From the NCBI GenBank assembly GCA_023140595.1, contig JAGLLI010000032.1:1-6837 (forward strand): a stretch of DNA of 6,837 nt. The letters are read 5' to 3'. The notes under the pieces are model-generated. The model worked only from the letters and a program-made list of their open reading frames with translations, was not told where the DNA came from and did no database searches. Numbering within the stretch: the stretch's first letter is position 1; every line of letters begins with the position of its first letter. Positions 6,183-6,837 of the stretch are shown here, piece after piece. Both the position numbers and the translations under genes were made by a program. The stretch is from Candidatus Parcubacteria bacterium (GTDB lineage: Bacteria > Patescibacteriota > Patescibacteriia > Patescibacteriales > UBA12075).

Positions 6183-6232
6183 TTTATCAAAAATTATCAA
6201 AATTATACATTTTTATCAATTTTTATCACTTT
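6183..6232. repeat. Five helically phased TTATCA repeats next to the att-like site
   Basis: TTATCA begins at 6184, 6194, 6213 and 6223, with a variant TTATACA at 6203, giving steps of 10, 9, 10 and 10 bp. A- or T-runs separate them, so the array places one motif per helical turn and should be bent. It lies about 70-120 bp inside the presumed element end. Phased repeats there could be arm-type sites for an integrase or excisionase, or an operator; the role is inference. Confidence 0.6.
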
Positions 6233-6283
6233 TTGGGCGATATATGGGCAACACTTTTATAGAGAAATGATGGAATGTATATA

Positions 6284-6322
6284 GTAAAACAGCTACCTAT
6301 TTTGGGTGGTTGTTTTATTTTT
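6284..6322 (+). terminator. Hairpin with U-run, plus-strand terminator candidate
   Basis: AAAACAGCTACC (6286-6297) pairs with GGTGGTTGTTTT (6305-6316) as 12 bp with two G-U wobbles and a 7-nt loop, followed by ATTTTT. On the minus strand the wobbles become A-C mismatches, so the hairpin fits a plus-strand transcript better. It also lies immediately after the stop of the minus-strand gene 6321-6512 and may end that transcript too. No plus-strand gene precedes it within the element. Confidence 0.55.
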
Positions 6323-6512
6323 AAAACGTTTTTGACTCGTCTTTTATCATTTCTTCAACTTCATCAAGTAACTTTTCGTTATTTTTTTCAATAGCTTTTG
6401 AAAAAACATCAACTAAGATATTAATTAATTCTAATATTTCTGGATCATCAACACCTATTAGAATATCAGAATTTTTTTCTAATTCTTTTTTAATATATTT
6501 TTTGATATCCAT
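6321..6512 (-). CDS. Hypothetical small acidic helical protein, or C-terminal part of a split gene
   Basis: 63 residues from ATG 6512, strongly charged and predicted almost wholly helical (MDIKKYIKKELEKN, then PEILELINILVDVFSKAIEK), with a net acidic C-terminal half. No family is recognised. The ATG has no Shine-Dalgarno and lies 34 bp inside the end of the upstream ORF 6479-6814, so translation would depend on coupling or frameshifting. A 7-A run in the overlap is placed so that a -1 shift in the upstream frame enters this frame exactly at this ATG, and an in-frame TAA lies just upstream of it. It may therefore be the C-terminal domain of a 164-residue fusion rather than a separate protein. 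It is AT-rich like its neighbour and belongs to the presumed integrative element. Confidence 0.5.
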   Translation of the reverse strand: MDIKKYIKKELEKNSDILIGVDDPEILELINILVDVFSKAIEKNNEKLLDEVEEMIKDESKTF

Positions 6513-6814
6513 TTTTTTACTTTATTGTATTTTGTATATTTATCTATCATTTTTCCATATTCATATTTATTGGTAATATGAATAATTAAATTATTAGTTT
6601 CTGATTTTGCATTTTTTATTTTTTTTATTAAATCATGATAAGCGTTCCTAAATTCTTGTAAATCTACATTTGAATTTAATAATACACATAAACTATCTAA
6701 ATCTTTTTTTTCAATTTTAACTTTATTATTATTTGAAATTTCAATAGAATTTTTTAAATCCTTGATAAATAAATCAAAATTATTGACATGTCTATATTGT
6801 TTAGAGAAAAACAT
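6479..6814 (-). CDS. Hypothetical basic protein, 111 residues, in the presumed integrative element
   Basis: No family recognised. The protein is rich in Lys, Asn and Ile and has no membrane segment. Helical stretches are likely at about 12-25 (NFDLFIKDLKNSIE), 36-50 and 52-70 (LQEFRNAYHDLIKKIKNA), and the C-terminus is strongly basic (KYNKVKKWISKNILKKN). The start is the first ATG after an in-frame TGA at 6818-6820; no Shine-Dalgarno precedes it. A TAGTAT sequence about 12 nt upstream could be a -10 box for a very short leader, but the -35 would lie at or beyond the window edge. It overlaps the next ORF by 34 bp and is transcribed toward the ssrA fragment. The pair, basic then acidic, resembles the charge pattern of some toxin-antitoxin operons, but no motif supports that. 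Very AT-rich, unlike gyrA. Confidence 0.55.
   Translation of the reverse strand: MFFSKQYRHVNNFDLFIKDLKNSIEISNNNKVKIEKKDLDSLCVLLNSNVDLQEFRNAYHDLIKKIKNAKSETNNLIIHITNKYEYGKMIDKYTKYNKVKKWISKNILKKN
6512..6518 (-). other. Possible -1 frameshift heptamer A AAA AAA in an ORF overlap
   Basis: In the frame of the upstream ORF the minus strand reads GTA AAA AAA TGG, so the seven A's form a canonical X XXY YYZ slippery heptamer. A -1 slip resumes at ATG GAT ATC, the frame of the 63-residue ORF, giving about 101 + 63 residues. An eighth A would also fuse the frames, so a homopolymer sequencing error or transcriptional slippage is equally possible. No clear stimulatory stem is seen just downstream. Confidence 0.4.
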
Positions 6815-6837
6815 GGGTCATACAGAATACTACCGTC

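Larger units (their letters stand above)
6115..6837. mobile_element. One end of a putative integrative element inserted at ssrA (continues past the window)
   Basis: Integration into the 3' end of a minus-strand ssrA leaves an intact gene on the high-coordinate side of the element and a 3' fragment on the low-coordinate side. The fragment at 6095-6114 therefore puts host DNA to its left and element DNA from 6115 onward. In support, the right part is much more AT-rich than gyrA (9 G+C of 60 at 6541-6600), holds only unrecognised small ORFs, and has phased repeats near the junction. No integrase is visible in the window. The other end and the intact ssrA would lie beyond 6837. Confidence 0.5.

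Noticed and set aside
6183..6232. DnaA boxes or a replication origin
   Set aside because: TTATCAAAA and TTATCACTT differ from TTATCCACA in key positions, there is no dnaA or dnaN nearby, and a phased array fits a regulator or integrase better.
6095..6320. A complete tmRNA or tRNA gene
   Set aside because: The 5' half of the T-stem and any upstream body or acceptor partner are missing; only the last 20 bases are present.
6321..6814. Toxin-antitoxin pair
   Set aside because: Only the basic/acidic charge pattern suggests it; no toxin fold or DNA-binding motif is visible and the frames may be one split gene.
1..6837. CRISPR array, rRNA or insertion-sequence transposase
   Set aside because: No regularly spaced long repeats, rRNA signatures or transposase-like ORFs were seen on either strand.

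Overview
This window looks like a low-GC bacterial chromosome segment, most likely from a Candidate Phyla Radiation (Patescibacteria) type genome. That is an inference from the style of the genes: lysine-rich single-pass proteins, a DKNYY-repeat protein, a Patescibacteria-like RmuC N-terminus beside gyrA, and short leaders. No rRNA or other strong phylogenetic marker is present. Standard bacterial code 11 fits every gene.

Left and centre (1-5045) hold a minus-strand operon. In transcription order it contains a lysine-rich membrane protein with a TTG start (4340-4957), gyrA (1727-4321), a DKNYY-repeat membrane protein (327-1673), and the beginning of rmuC (235 down to 1, running off the window). 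The DKNYY gene appears to be a later insertion between gyrA and rmuC. The first ten codons of rmuC occur twice, once directly after gyrA (1689-1718, with a Shine-Dalgarno-like sequence overlapping the gyrA stop) and once at the real rmuC (207-236). The DNA between the copies is more AT-rich than gyrA (12 G+C of 60 at 901-960, against 28 of 60 at 3601-3660).

A divergent regulatory region (4958-5158) separates this operon from a plus-strand pair. The pair is a 213-residue basic soluble protein of unknown function (5159-5800) and a 70-residue protein with two membrane segments (5817-6029). It has a TTGACA-N17-TATTTT promoter, strong Shine-Dalgarno sequences and a good rho-independent terminator (6051-6093), so it is a self-contained bicistron.

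The most interesting point is 6095-6114. Read on the minus strand, these 20 bases are the 3' end of a tmRNA (ssrA) gene: T-loop, 3' half of the T-stem, acceptor strand with U70, and discriminator A. The sequence directly upstream cannot form the rest of the T-stem. This is the usual scar of an integrative element inserted in the 3' end of ssrA. The geometry puts host DNA on the left and the element on the right, so 6115 to the window end would be one end of an undescribed integrative element. The right part is very AT-rich (9 G+C of 60 at 6541-6600). It carries five TTATCA-type repeats about 10 bp apart close to the junction, a hairpin, and two small overlapping minus-strand ORFs. The overlap contains an A AAA AAA heptamer positioned so that a -1 shift (or one extra A) fuses them into a single product of about 164 residues.
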